NCBI RefSeq assembly: GCF_003052605.1
Contig: NZ_QASO01000042.1
Location: 56,535-120,534, forward strand
Direction of reading: 5' to 3'
DNA length: 64,000 bases
From: Ectopseudomonas oleovorans
GTDB taxonomy: Bacteria > Pseudomonadota > Gammaproteobacteria > Pseudomonadales > Pseudomonadaceae
The first letter of the stretch is position 1. Each line of letters begins with the position of its first letter. Shown here in pieces: positions 18,475 to 27,111 of the stretch. The notes under the pieces are model-generated. The model worked only from the letters and a program-made list of their open reading frames with translations, did not search any database and was not told the DNA's origin. The translations under genes and the position numbers were made by a program.

Positions 18475-18502
18475 AGTGTAGCACTGAGCCATCTGATGCA
18501 AA
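18475..18502 (-). promoter_or_regulatory. Putative sigma70 promoter of rpoH
   Basis: Minus strand: TTTGCA, a 16-base spacer and TACACT; the -10 is about 30 bases upstream of the ATG. Additional rpoH promoters are likely but not clear by eye. Confidence 0.5.
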
Positions 18503-18505
18503 ACC

Positions 18506-18514
18506 TGTGGATAA
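18506..18514 (-). promoter_or_regulatory. Perfect DnaA box upstream of rpoH
   Basis: TTATCCACA on the minus strand matches the strict DnaA-box consensus. It ends four bases upstream of the predicted -35. In E. coli, DnaA binds the rpoH promoter region and represses transcription, so the position is suggestive. Confidence 0.6.
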
Positions 18515-18588
18515 GTTCCCTGAGAGATAGTCAATATCAACCAAAACAATGACTTGTCAGCCTGCGTTCAGCCTTACCGAACAACGCC

Positions 18589-19605
18589 CTAACGGGGTGC
18601 AAGTTCGTTCAGATGACGCGCCACCGCCAGCCAGGCGCCAATATAGCCCAACAGCACGGCGCCAAACAGCAGCGAAAAACCATCAGAAGAAGGTACGCCA
18701 CCCAGCGCGAAATCGCTACCGTAAAGACCGGCCAAACGTACTACAGCATCGTTCAGCCAATCCAGCCCGAAGGCCAGCAGCAACCAGGCGAAGATGCCTG
18801 CGCCAAAACCGTACAACGCGCCCATATAAAGGAAGGGACGGCGTACATAGCCATCGGTGCCGCCCACCAGCTTGATCACTTCGATCTCGGCACGGCGGTT
18901 TTCGATATGCAGGCGGATGGTGTTACCGATCACCAGCAGCAGCGCCAGAATCAGCAGCAGGCTGAGGCCGAAGACGAAACGATCACCCAGTTTGAGGATG
19001 GCAGTCAGGCGCTCGACCCAGACCAGATCGAGCTGCGCCTGCTCTACCTTGGGCAGCTCCGCCAGGCGCTGGCGCAGGGCCTCAAGCTTGGCCTTGTCGA
19101 CTTCCTTGGGCGTTACCAGCACCACGCCGGGCAGCGGATTATCCGGCAACTCCTTGAGCGCCTGACCCAGACCGGACAGCTGCTGGAACTCTTCCAGTGC
19201 CTGTTCGCGGCTGATCCATTCGGCCTCGGCAACGTCATCCATCGCCGCGATCTGCCCGCGCAGTGCCTGACCATCGCGCTCGCCGGCCGACATGTCGAGG
19301 AACAGGGAAATCTGCGCCGCACGCTGCCAGGAGCCGCCGAGCTTCTCGACGTTGTCCAACAGCAGCGACAGACCCATGGGCAGGCTCAACGCCACGGCCA
19401 TCACCAGGCAGGTGAAGAAACTGCCGATGGGCTGACGCGCCAGGCGGCGCAGGCTGTCGACCAGGCTGGCGCGGTGGCTTTCCAGCCAGGCATGGAACAG
19501 CGTGCGAAAATCCGGCTCGTCCGCCGGGCCGTCGACCACCTTGTTGCGCGGCGCCGCGCCGACCCGTTCGGCCGGTTGCGGCGTGGGCATTTTCGATGCG
19601 CTCAT
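18589..19605 (-). CDS. ftsX: Cell division protein FtsX
   Basis: FtsX is the membrane subunit of the FtsEX ABC-type complex that activates septal peptidoglycan hydrolases. The protein is 338 residues with a cytosolic N-terminus of about 65 residues, four transmembrane segments and a periplasmic domain between the first two. Its start overlaps the ftsE stop by one base. It is the last gene of ftsY-ftsE-ftsX; rpoH downstream has its own promoter. Confidence 0.97.
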   Translation of the reverse strand: MSASKMPTPQPAERVGAAPRNKVVDGPADEPDFRTLFHAWLESHRASLVDSLRRLARQPIGSFFTCLVMAVALSLPMGLSLLLDNVEKLGGSWQRAAQISLFLDMSAGERDGQALRGQIAAMDDVAEAEWISREQALEEFQQLSGLGQALKELPDNPLPGVVLVTPKEVDKAKLEALRQRLAELPKVEQAQLDLVWVERLTAILKLGDRFVFGLSLLLILALLLVIGNTIRLHIENRRAEIEVIKLVGGTDGYVRRPFLYMGALYGFGAGIFAWLLLAFGLDWLNDAVVRLAGLYGSDFALGGVPSSDGFSLLFGAVLLGYIGAWLAVARHLNELAPR

Positions 19606-20273
19606 CAGGCAGCCTCCCCGTCACCGATCAGGCGACCGCGTTGCAGGGTGAGCATGCGCTGGCGCATGCGTGCGATCAGCGCCAGGTCGTGACTGGCGAT
19701 CAGCACGGTGGTGCCCAACTGGTTGATGTCTTCGAACACCCCCATGATCTCGGCGGCCAGGCGCGGGTCGAGGTTACCGGTGGGCTCATCCGCCAGCAGC
19801 AGGGCCGGACGGTGGACGATGGCGCGGGCGATGCCGACACGCTGCTGCTGACCGGTGGACAGATCGCCAGGCGATTGCGCCGCCTTGTCACTGAGGCTGA
19901 CGCGCTCCAGCGCCGCGCCGACGCGCTTGGCGATCTCCGGCTTGGACAGGCCGAGAATCTGCAGCGGCAGCGCTACGTTGTCGTACACAGTGCGGTCGAA
20001 CAGCAACTGGTGGTTCTGGAACACCACACCGATCTGCCGGCGCAGGAAGGGAATCTGCGCATTGGTGATGGTCGACAGGTCCTGCCCGGCCAGCAGCAAC
20101 TTGCCGCTGGTGGGCCGTTCCATCGCCAGCAGCAAACGCAGCAGCGTGCTCTTGCCGGCGCCGGAGTGACCGGTGACGAAGAGAAATTCGCCCGGGCGAA
20201 CGCGGAAAGTCAGCTCGTGCAGCCCGACATGGCCATTGGGGTAACGCTTGGCGACCTGCTCGAATCGGATCAT
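19605..20273 (-). CDS. ftsE: Cell division ATP-binding protein FtsE
   Basis: FtsE is the ABC ATPase of the FtsEX divisome complex. The protein is 222 residues with Walker A GHSGAGKST near residues 35-43, the signature LSTGQQQR (the usual G-G replaced by T-G) and Walker B LLLADEPTG. It overlaps ftsY upstream by four bases (ATGA) and ftsX downstream by one, indicating translational coupling. Confidence 0.97.
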   Translation of the reverse strand: MIRFEQVAKRYPNGHVGLHELTFRVRPGEFLFVTGHSGAGKSTLLRLLLAMERPTSGKLLLAGQDLSTITNAQIPFLRRQIGVVFQNHQLLFDRTVYDNVALPLQILGLSKPEIAKRVGAALERVSLSDKAAQSPGDLSTGQQQRVGIARAIVHRPALLLADEPTGNLDPRLAAEIMGVFEDINQLGTTVLIASHDLALIARMRQRMLTLQRGRLIGDGEAA

Positions 20274-21586
20274 CCGCGCTCACGCTCCTCGAAGAGTGCC
20301 TGGACGAAAGCCTGCGCCTGGAACGGACGCAGGTCATCGATGCCTTCACCCACGCCGATATAGCGAATCGGCAGACCGAACTGCTTGGCCAGGGCGAAGA
20401 TAACGCCGCCCTTGGCGGTGCCGTCGAGTTTGGTCAGTGCCAGACCGGTGAGGTTCACGGTCTGGTTGAACTGCTTGGCCTGGTTGATGGCGTTCTGCCC
20501 GGTGCCGGCATCGAGTACCAGCAGCACCTCATGCGGCGCGGTTTCGTCCAGCTTGCCGATCACCCGACGGACCTTCTTCAACTCTTCCATCAGGTTGTCT
20601 TTGGTGTGCAGGCGCCCGGCGGTGTCGGCGATAAGCACGTCGATGCCACGCGACTTGGCGGCCTGCACCGCATCGAAGATCACCGAAGCCGAGTCGGCGC
20701 CGGTGTGCTGGGCGATCACCGCGATGTTGTTGCGCTCACCCCAGACCTGCAACTGCTCCACCGCAGCGGCACGGAAGGTATCGCCGGCAGCGAGCATGAC
20801 CTTCTTGCCTTCGAGTTGCAGCTTCTTGGCCAGCTTGCCGATGGTGGTGGTCTTGCCCACGCCGTTCACGCCCACCACGAGAATCACATAGGGCTGTTTG
20901 CCGCTGTCGATGACCAGCGGCTGCTCGACCGGCTTGAGCAGGGTCACCAGCTCCTCCTGCAGCGCCTTGTACAGGGCGCCGCTGTCGGCCAGTTCCTTGC
21001 GCGCCACGCGCTTGGTCAGGTTGCCGATGATGGTGGTGGTCGCCTCGACGCCAACGTCAGCAGTGAGCAGGCGGGTTTCCAGGTCGTCGAGCAAGTCATC
21101 GTCGATGACCTTCTTGCCGAGGAACAGGCTGGCCATCCCTTCGCCGAGACTGGCGCTGGTCTTGGACAGGCCCTGCTTGAGGCGGGCGAAGAAGCTTGGC
21201 TTTTCCTGCGTGGCCGCTGCAGCGACGGGAGCCGGTACTGCCGCCACGGGTGCTGCCTCGACGACAGGTTCGGGCACGACCGGCTGCGGCTGCACAGCAG
21301 CTGCAACAACCGGCGGTGCAACGACGTGCGGCTCAGGCGACGCTGACGGAGCGGGCGCGACTTCAGCCACTTCCACCGCGACCGTTGCTACGGCTTCGGG
21401 CACGGGCGGCTCGACAGGCGCCTGAGCAGCAGGTTGCTCAACGGGCGCAGGCTGAGCAGGCTCGGCAGTCGTCTCTGCCGGTTTCTTGCGCCACCAGCTG
21501 AACAGGGATTTCTTTTCTTCGCTCACGGGCTGGGCTTGGGGGTCGGTCACGGCCGGTGAGTTCTTGTCGTCTTTGGAACCAAACAT
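20270..21586 (-). CDS. ftsY: Signal recognition particle receptor FtsY
   Basis: FtsY is the SRP receptor GTPase that docks ribosome-nascent chains to the membrane. The protein is 438 residues from the ATG at 21584-21586 (MFGSKDDKNSPAV). The N-terminal 130 residues form a Pro/Ala/Glu/Val-rich acidic A domain, followed by the NG domain with GVNGVGKTTTIGKL, DTAGR and TKLDGTAKGG. Codons upstream of 21586 are open but lack family similarity. Confidence 0.97.
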   Translation of the reverse strand: MFGSKDDKNSPAVTDPQAQPVSEEKKSLFSWWRKKPAETTAEPAQPAPVEQPAAQAPVEPPVPEAVATVAVEVAEVAPAPSASPEPHVVAPPVVAAAVQPQPVVPEPVVEAAPVAAVPAPVAAAATQEKPSFFARLKQGLSKTSASLGEGMASLFLGKKVIDDDLLDDLETRLLTADVGVEATTTIIGNLTKRVARKELADSGALYKALQEELVTLLKPVEQPLVIDSGKQPYVILVVGVNGVGKTTTIGKLAKKLQLEGKKVMLAAGDTFRAAAVEQLQVWGERNNIAVIAQHTGADSASVIFDAVQAAKSRGIDVLIADTAGRLHTKDNLMEELKKVRRVIGKLDETAPHEVLLVLDAGTGQNAINQAKQFNQTVNLTGLALTKLDGTAKGGVIFALAKQFGLPIRYIGVGEGIDDLRPFQAQAFVQALFEERERG

Positions 21587-21788
21587 GGGTCTTCTCAAAG
21601 GGGCGAGCAGCCATTGCAGGCAGTGGGTGCCGCAGGCGCATCCGGAAAAATTCGCTTGCCAGGCACGGCCCGGAGCAACCGCCCGCACGGGCACTGCAAA
21701 GGGCTTGCGCTGTACGAAACAGCCCGAGACTTTACCACTTTAGAGCGCTACCGCGCAGCGTTGCAGCCTGCCAGTTTCCTGCCGCTGA

Positions 21789-21881
21789 TCAGGCGCCTGC
21801 GGTAATCACCATCGCCAGCGCGAGACCCGACAGTAGCGCGCCCAAAAACCTATGCAAAAGCTGTACAGTCTGATACGCCAT
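21789..21881 (-). CDS. Possible 30-residue hydrophobic small protein or transporter remnant
   Basis: ATG at 21879-21881 opens a 30-codon frame encoding one strongly hydrophobic helix (VQLLHRFLGALLSGLALAMV) and ending in TGA. The pattern recalls the last helix of LysE/RhtB exporters, so it may be a degraded remnant, but it could also be chance. It lies in the 338-base gap between ftsY and the BLUF gene, where I see nothing else. Confidence 0.2.
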   Translation of the reverse strand: MAYQTVQLLHRFLGALLSGLALAMVITAGA

Positions 21882-21924
21882 TGTCGAACATCTTCCTCAG
21901 CTCATCCTTTGCGGGGTCGCCAGC

Positions 21925-22359
21925 ATGCTTGTCCGCCTTACCTATGCCAGCCGCGCCAGCCATGGCATGTCTTCACAACTGATCCGCGATATTCTCGAAA
22001 GCTCGCAACGCAACAACCCGATACGCGGCCTCACTGGCATCCTGTGCTGTAACGCCGACACCTTTGTTCAAGCACTGGAAGGACCACGAACGGCCATCAA
22101 CGTGTTGTACAACCGTTTGGCAGAGGATAACCGCCACAAGGACCTGACGATTCTCGACTACGAAGAGATCCACGTTCGCCGCTACGCCAGCTGGAGCATG
22201 GGCTGGGCCGGCGCCAAGCAGGTCAACCGAGAACTTTTTCTGAAATACTCCTGCAGCGACCGCCTGGACCCTTTCGGCATGAGCGCCGAACAGGTCAATG
22301 GCTTGCTACTGGAACTGTCGGCAAGCGTGAGCACCATCAGCGCGCCGATTATCGACTGA
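21925..22359 (+). CDS. BLUF-domain blue-light photoreceptor
   Basis: This 144-residue protein is essentially one BLUF (FAD-binding blue-light sensor) domain plus a C-terminal helical cap. All photochemical residues align at a constant offset of 14 with AppA numbering: Y7 (AppA Y21), N31 (N45), Q49 (Q63), W90 (W104) and M92 (M106). There is no attached output domain (no EAL, cyclase or HTH), so it should act by protein-protein contact, as short BLUF proteins do. It stands alone between ftsY (divergent) and the M16 genes. The partner is unknown. Confidence 0.92.
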   Translation: MLVRLTYASRASHGMSSQLIRDILESSQRNNPIRGLTGILCCNADTFVQALEGPRTAINVLYNRLAEDNRHKDLTILDYEEIHVRRYASWSMGWAGAKQVNRELFLKYSCSDRLDPFGMSAEQVNGLLLELSASVSTISAPIID

Positions 22360-22500
22360 ATCCAATTCGCTGCGACGCAGAACCTAATCGCTTGTTCCGA
22401 TATCCCAAGGGCGGTGCTTCGTAGTATGGATGGAGTATCCTGACACCCTCTTGTCAACGGCGGTTAGACCGCCTCGGCCATCCAAACAGGACGACACCCG

Positions 22501-23871
22501 ATGATTGTCACTGCACGCCGCACCCTCGGCCTGATTCTGGGAGTGTTTTGTTGCCTGCCGCTGGCGGCGTTCGCTGCTGCGCCGCAGCCCACTCATGAAT
22601 TTACACTCGACAATGGCCTCAAGGTCATCGTCCGCGAGGATCACCGCGCGCCGGTGGTGGTCTCGCAGCTCTGGTACAAGGTCGGCTCCAGCTATGAGAC
22701 GCCCGGTTCCACCGGCCTGTCCCACGCGCTGGAACACATGATGTTCAAGGGCAGCGGCAAGTTTGGCCCCGGCGAAGCCTCGCGCATCCTGCGCGAACTG
22801 GGTGCCGAGGAGAACGCCTTCACCAGCGACGACTACACGGCCTACTATCAGGTACTGGCCAGTGACCGCCTGGGCGTGGCGCTGGAGCTGGAAGCCGACC
22901 GCCTGGCTAGCCTGAAGCTGCCGGCCGACGAGTTCGCCAAGGAAATCGAAGTCATCAAGGAAGAACGCCGCCTGCGCACCGACGACCGCCCGTCTTCGCT
23001 GGCCTACGAGCGCTTCAAGGCCATGGCTTACCCGGCCAGCGGTTACAGCATCCCCACCATCGGCTGGATGGCCGACCTCGAGCGCATGCATATCGATGAC
23101 CTGCGTGCCTGGCACCAGAAGTGGTACGCACCGAACAACGCCACCCTGGTGGTGGTCGGTGACGTCAGCGTGGATGAGGTCAAGACCCAGGTGCAGCGCT
23201 ACTTCGGCGACATTCCGCGCGGTGACGTGCCGACCGCCAAACTGCCGCTGGAGCTGGCCGCGCCGGGCGAACGCCGCACCACGCTGCACCTCAAGACGCA
23301 GTTGCCGAGCCTGCTCATGGGCTTCAACGTACCGGGTCTGGCCACCGCCGAAACGCCGCGCCAGGTCTATGCCCTGCGCCTGGCCGCCGCCCTGCTCGAC
23401 GGCGGCTACAGCGCACGCCTGTCCACCCGCCTGGAACGCGGCGAAGAACTCGTCTCGGGCGCCAGCGCCTGGTACAACGCCTTCACCCGTGGCGACAGCC
23501 TGTTCATCGTCTCGGCCACGCCCAACGTACAGAAGGGCAAGACCCTGGAGCAGGCCGAGGCCGGCCTGTGGCGCGAACTGGAAGAACTGAAGAAAGCCCC
23601 GCCGTCCGCCGCCGAACTGGCCCGCGTACGTGCCCAGGTGATCGCCGGCCTGGTGTTCGAGCGCGATTCGATCACCAGCCAGGCCACCAGCATCGGCCAA
23701 CTGGAAACCGTCGGCCTGTCCTGGCAACTGATCGACCAGGAGCTGGCCGAGCTGGAGGCCGTCACCCCGGCCGACATCCAGCAGGCCGCACGCACCTTCT
23801 TCGTCCGCGAGCGCCTGAGCGTCGCCAACGTACTGCCCGAAGAGTCCCGCAATAAGGAGTCCCGCCCATGA
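22501..23871 (+). CDS. M16 family zinc peptidase, catalytic subunit
   Basis: The protein has 456 residues with a signal peptide (to about residue 26), so it is periplasmic. The inverted zinc motif HxxEH is HALEH at 75-79, with the distal glutamate in the EIEVIKEERR segment near 150. It has two pitrilysin-fold halves of insulinase/processing-peptidase type. It overlaps the next gene by four bases; the pair corresponds to PA0372/PA0371. Substrate unknown. Confidence 0.93.
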   Translation: MIVTARRTLGLILGVFCCLPLAAFAAAPQPTHEFTLDNGLKVIVREDHRAPVVVSQLWYKVGSSYETPGSTGLSHALEHMMFKGSGKFGPGEASRILRELGAEENAFTSDDYTAYYQVLASDRLGVALELEADRLASLKLPADEFAKEIEVIKEERRLRTDDRPSSLAYERFKAMAYPASGYSIPTIGWMADLERMHIDDLRAWHQKWYAPNNATLVVVGDVSVDEVKTQVQRYFGDIPRGDVPTAKLPLELAAPGERRTTLHLKTQLPSLLMGFNVPGLATAETPRQVYALRLAAALLDGGYSARLSTRLERGEELVSGASAWYNAFTRGDSLFIVSATPNVQKGKTLEQAEAGLWRELEELKKAPPSAAELARVRAQVIAGLVFERDSITSQATSIGQLETVGLSWQLIDQELAELEAVTPADIQQAARTFFVRERLSVANVLPEESRNKESRP

Positions 23872-25328
23872 AGACTGAGCACCGCCGCCTGGGCCTGCTC
23901 GGCCTGATCCTGTCCAGCGCCCTGGCACTGGGCGCCTGCGCCAACCTGTCCGACAGCACCGTGACTGGCGATGCCGCCAAGCTGCAGTCGCTGGCCGCAC
24001 TCGACGGCAAGGCGCCAACCCGCCGCACCCTGGATATCCAGACCTGGCAGACCGCGCAAGGCGCCAAGGTGCTGTTCGTCGAAGCACATGAGCTACCGAT
24101 GTTCGACCTGCGCCTGACCTTCGCCGCCGGCAGCAGTCAGGACGGCGGCGTGCCAGGCCTGGCCACCCTGACCAACGCCATGCTCAACGAAGGCGTACCG
24201 GGCAAGGACGTCGGCGCCATCGCCGCCGGCTTCGAGGGGCTCGGTGCCGAGTTCGGCAACGGCGCCTACCGCGACATGGCGGTGGCCAGCCTGCGCAGCC
24301 TGAGCGCGCAGGAGCAGCGCGAACCGGCACTAGCCCTGTTCGCTGAGGTGCTGGGCAAGCCCACCTTCCCCGCCGACTCGCTGGCACGGATCAAGAACCA
24401 GTTGCTGGCCGGCTTCGAGCTCCAGAAGCAGAACCCGGGCAAACTGGCCAGCCTCGAATTGTTCGAGCGCCTGTACGGTCAGCACCCCTACGCTCACCCG
24501 AGCGAAGGCACGGCACAGTCGATCCCGGCCATCACCCGCCAGCAGCTGCAGGCTTTCCATGCCCGTGCCTATGCCGCCGGCAATGCGGTGATCGCGCTGG
24601 TTGGCGATCTGTCGCGCGCCGAGGCCGAGGCCATCGCCGACCAGGTATCCGCCGCCCTGCCGCCAGGCCCGGCGCTGGCCAAGATCGCCCAGCCGCAGAC
24701 GCCCAAGCCCGGCGCCAGCCATATCGAGTACCCGTCCAACCAGACCCACCTGATGATCGCCCAGCTCGGCATCGATAGGCGCGACCCGGACTATACCGCG
24801 CTGTACCTGGGCAACCAGATTTTCGGCGGCGGCGGTTTCGGCACTCGCCTGATGAGCGAAGTGCGCGAGAAGCGTGGCCTGACCTACGGCGTCTACTCCG
24901 GTTTCAGCGCCATGCAGGCACGCGGCCCGTTCATGATCAACCTGCAGACCCGAGCGGACTTGAGCGAAGGCACCCTGGCGCTGGTCAAGCAACTGCTCGC
25001 CGACTACCTGCGTGACGGCCCTACCCAGCAGGAACTGGACAACGCCAAGCGTGAGCTGGCCGGCAGCTTCCCGCTGTCCACCGCGAGCAACGCTGCCATC
25101 GTCGGCCAACTGGCCTCGATGGGTTTCTACGACCTGCCACTGAGCTATCTGGACGACTTCATGCGTGACGTGCAGAACCTCACGACCGATCAAGTGAAAG
25201 CGGCAATGGCCAAACACCTCGACCCCGAGGCGCTGGTGGTGGTCACTGCCGGCCCGACGGTGCCGCAAAAAGAGCTCCCGCCGCCCACCGAGCGCCCGGC
25301 CGAACTGCCCAGCGCGGTGCCGCACTGA
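23868..25328 (+). CDS. M16 family lipoprotein, non-catalytic partner
   Basis: The protein has 486 residues with a lipoprotein signal ending in the lipobox LGAC (cysteine near residue 24). It has an M16 fold but lacks the HxxEH motif (the equivalent stretch reads GLATLTNAMLNEG), so it cannot bind the catalytic zinc. The C-terminal half keeps the conserved EVREKRGLTYGVYSGF segment. It is likely the membrane-tethered partner of the upstream catalytic subunit, as in mitochondrial-type alpha/beta pairs. Its stop overlaps rsmD by one base. Confidence 0.92.
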   Translation: MKTEHRRLGLLGLILSSALALGACANLSDSTVTGDAAKLQSLAALDGKAPTRRTLDIQTWQTAQGAKVLFVEAHELPMFDLRLTFAAGSSQDGGVPGLATLTNAMLNEGVPGKDVGAIAAGFEGLGAEFGNGAYRDMAVASLRSLSAQEQREPALALFAEVLGKPTFPADSLARIKNQLLAGFELQKQNPGKLASLELFERLYGQHPYAHPSEGTAQSIPAITRQQLQAFHARAYAAGNAVIALVGDLSRAEAEAIADQVSAALPPGPALAKIAQPQTPKPGASHIEYPSNQTHLMIAQLGIDRRDPDYTALYLGNQIFGGGGFGTRLMSEVREKRGLTYGVYSGFSAMQARGPFMINLQTRADLSEGTLALVKQLLADYLRDGPTQQELDNAKRELAGSFPLSTASNAAIVGQLASMGFYDLPLSYLDDFMRDVQNLTTDQVKAAMAKHLDPEALVVVTAGPTVPQKELPPPTERPAELPSAVPH

Positions 25329-25930
25329 TGCGTGGTCGCACACAGCCAAAACCGGCCGCCAAGGCTCACGGCGGCCAGGGTCAGTTGCGCATCATCGGCG
25401 GGCAGTGGCGTTCGCGGCGCTTTGCTTTCCCCGACGGGCCAGGCCTGCGCCCGACCCCGGATCGGGTGCGTGAGACGCTGTTCAACTGGCTGGCGCCCTA
25501 TGTCGAGGGCGCTTATGTGCTCGACCCCTTCGCCGGCAGCGGCGCACTGCTGCTCGAAGCGCTGTCGCGTGGTGCTGCCAGCGGTCTGGCCTGCGACCTC
25601 AACCCGGCCTCGGTGAGCGCCTTGCGCGGCCACCTGGCGACGCTGCAATGCAGCACGGGCGAGATTCATCTGGGCGATGCCCTGCAACTGTTGGCGCGTC
25701 CGGCGCCGCGCCGCTTCGATATCGTTCTGCTCGACCCGCCGTTCCACAAGAACCTGCTGCAGGACGCCTGCAACCTGCTGGAAGCGCAGGGCTGGCTGAG
25801 CGACGACGCCTGGGTCTATACCGAAAGCGAAACCGCGCCCTCGACGCTGGGTCTGCCCGGCAACTGGCGCCTGCATCGTGAAAAACATACCGGTCAGGTG
25901 CATTATGCGCTTTGGCAGAGGAGTGCGTAG
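25328..25930 (+). CDS. rsmD: 16S rRNA (guanine(966)-N2)-methyltransferase RsmD
   Basis: RsmD methylates G966 of 16S rRNA in the assembled 30S subunit. The protein is 200 residues; motif I is VLDPFAGSGAL at about 64-74 and the catalytic DPPF is at 136-139. It starts on the last base of the preceding M16 stop codon, so it is co-translated with the peptidase pair. Confidence 0.95.
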   Translation: MRGRTQPKPAAKAHGGQGQLRIIGGQWRSRRFAFPDGPGLRPTPDRVRETLFNWLAPYVEGAYVLDPFAGSGALLLEALSRGAASGLACDLNPASVSALRGHLATLQCSTGEIHLGDALQLLARPAPRRFDIVLLDPPFHKNLLQDACNLLEAQGWLSDDAWVYTESETAPSTLGLPGNWRLHREKHTGQVHYALWQRSA

Positions 25931-26040
25931 GGCGGACTCAGGAGCGCCAGCGAACAGTCCGCCTGGATCATGCCAGAGCTTGCCACCTCCCTGCCCTGGC
26001 ACCGGCGTCACGATAGATTCCGCGACGGCGTACTGTTTCG

Positions 26041-26092
26041 CGACGACTGCATGGATGCAGGAGGTAAAACGACGCAGGAAGCCAAAGCCGAG
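26041..26092. repeat. Fragment of a MITE-like repeat
   Basis: About 50 bases starting CGACGACTGCATGGATGCAG match the left part of the element at 33328-33380 with a few differences (GAGGTAAAACGACGCAGGAAG here). No terminal repeats remain. The rest of the 25931-26126 gap shows nothing. Confidence 0.6.
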
Positions 26093-26126
26093 TACGCCCT
26101 ACACCAGAATAACGACCGGCCACCCG

Positions 26127-27110
26127 ATGAACACTGACTTTCGCCCCGCCTGGTGGCTCCCCGGCCCGCATCTGCAGACGCTGTGGAACCCCTTCTGTCG
26201 CAAGCCGCCGCAACTGGAACGGCAGCGCGAGCGGCTGTGGCTGGACGATGGCGATTTTCTCGACCTCGACTGGTACGGCCCGCATGACGCCCATGCGCCG
26301 CTGGTGCTGGTGCTGCATGGCCTGACCGGCAGCTCCAACTCGCTCTACGTGCTCGGCCTGCAGCAGGTTCTGGCCGCGCGTGGCTGGGCCAGCGTGGCGC
26401 TGAACTGGCGTGGCTGCTCCGGCGAACCCAACCTGCTGCCGCGCGGCTACCACTCCGGCGCCAGCGAAGATCTGGCTTCGGCTGTCGCCCACCTGCGCGC
26501 GCAACGACCGATGGCGTCGCTATACGCCGTCGGTTATTCCCTGGGCGGCAACGTGTTGCTCAAGTATCTGGGTGAGAGTGGCGAGCAAAGCCAGCTGCAA
26601 GCAGCGGTGGCGGTCTCGGTGCCGTTTCGCCTGGACCAGTGCGCAGACCGCATCGGTTTGGGCTTCTCGAGGGTGTATCAGGCGCACTTCATGCGTGAGA
26701 TGGTCGCCTACGTCAGCAACAAGCAGCGCCTGTTCGCCGAGAGTGGCCAGGGCGAGCGCCTGTCGGTGCTGCAGCGCCTGGGCCCGCTGGACGGCATGCG
26801 CACCTTCTGGGACTTCGACGGACGCATCACCGCGCCGCTGCACGGTTTCGCCGATGCCCACGACTACTACCGGCGTGCGTCCAGCCGTTTCTACCTTGGG
26901 GCGATCCGTACGCGTACGCTGATCATCCAGGCCGAGGATGACCCCTTCATCTTCCGCCACAGCCTGCCCGAGGCCAGCGAGCTGGCACCCGGCACCGAGC
27001 TCGAGCTGCATGCCAGAGGCGGGCATGTCGGCTTCGTCGAAGGCAGCCTGCGCCGCCCCGTTTACTATCTGGAGCGGCGCATTCCCGAGTGGTTATGCGC
27101 GCTGAGCTGA
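26127..27110 (+). CDS. YheT family alpha/beta hydrolase
   Basis: The protein has 327 residues from the ATG at 26127 (MNTDFRPAWWLPGPHLQTLW), matching the YheT family N-terminus; the frame is open far upstream through the repeat fragment but without similarity. The nucleophile is S138 in GYSLGG, with the histidine in GGHVGFVEG near the C-terminus. It is a putative hydrolase/esterase of COG0429; the substrate is unknown. Confidence 0.92.
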   Translation: MNTDFRPAWWLPGPHLQTLWNPFCRKPPQLERQRERLWLDDGDFLDLDWYGPHDAHAPLVLVLHGLTGSSNSLYVLGLQQVLAARGWASVALNWRGCSGEPNLLPRGYHSGASEDLASAVAHLRAQRPMASLYAVGYSLGGNVLLKYLGESGEQSQLQAAVAVSVPFRLDQCADRIGLGFSRVYQAHFMREMVAYVSNKQRLFAESGQGERLSVLQRLGPLDGMRTFWDFDGRITAPLHGFADAHDYYRRASSRFYLGAIRTRTLIIQAEDDPFIFRHSLPEASELAPGTELELHARGGHVGFVEGSLRRPVYYLERRIPEWLCALS

Positions 27111-27111
27111 A

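Noticed and set aside
22384..24087. 567-codon minus-strand open frame opposite the M16 peptidase gene
   Set aside because: Gly/Ala/Gln-rich shadow without start signal; the plus-strand M16 gene with its zinc motif explains the region.
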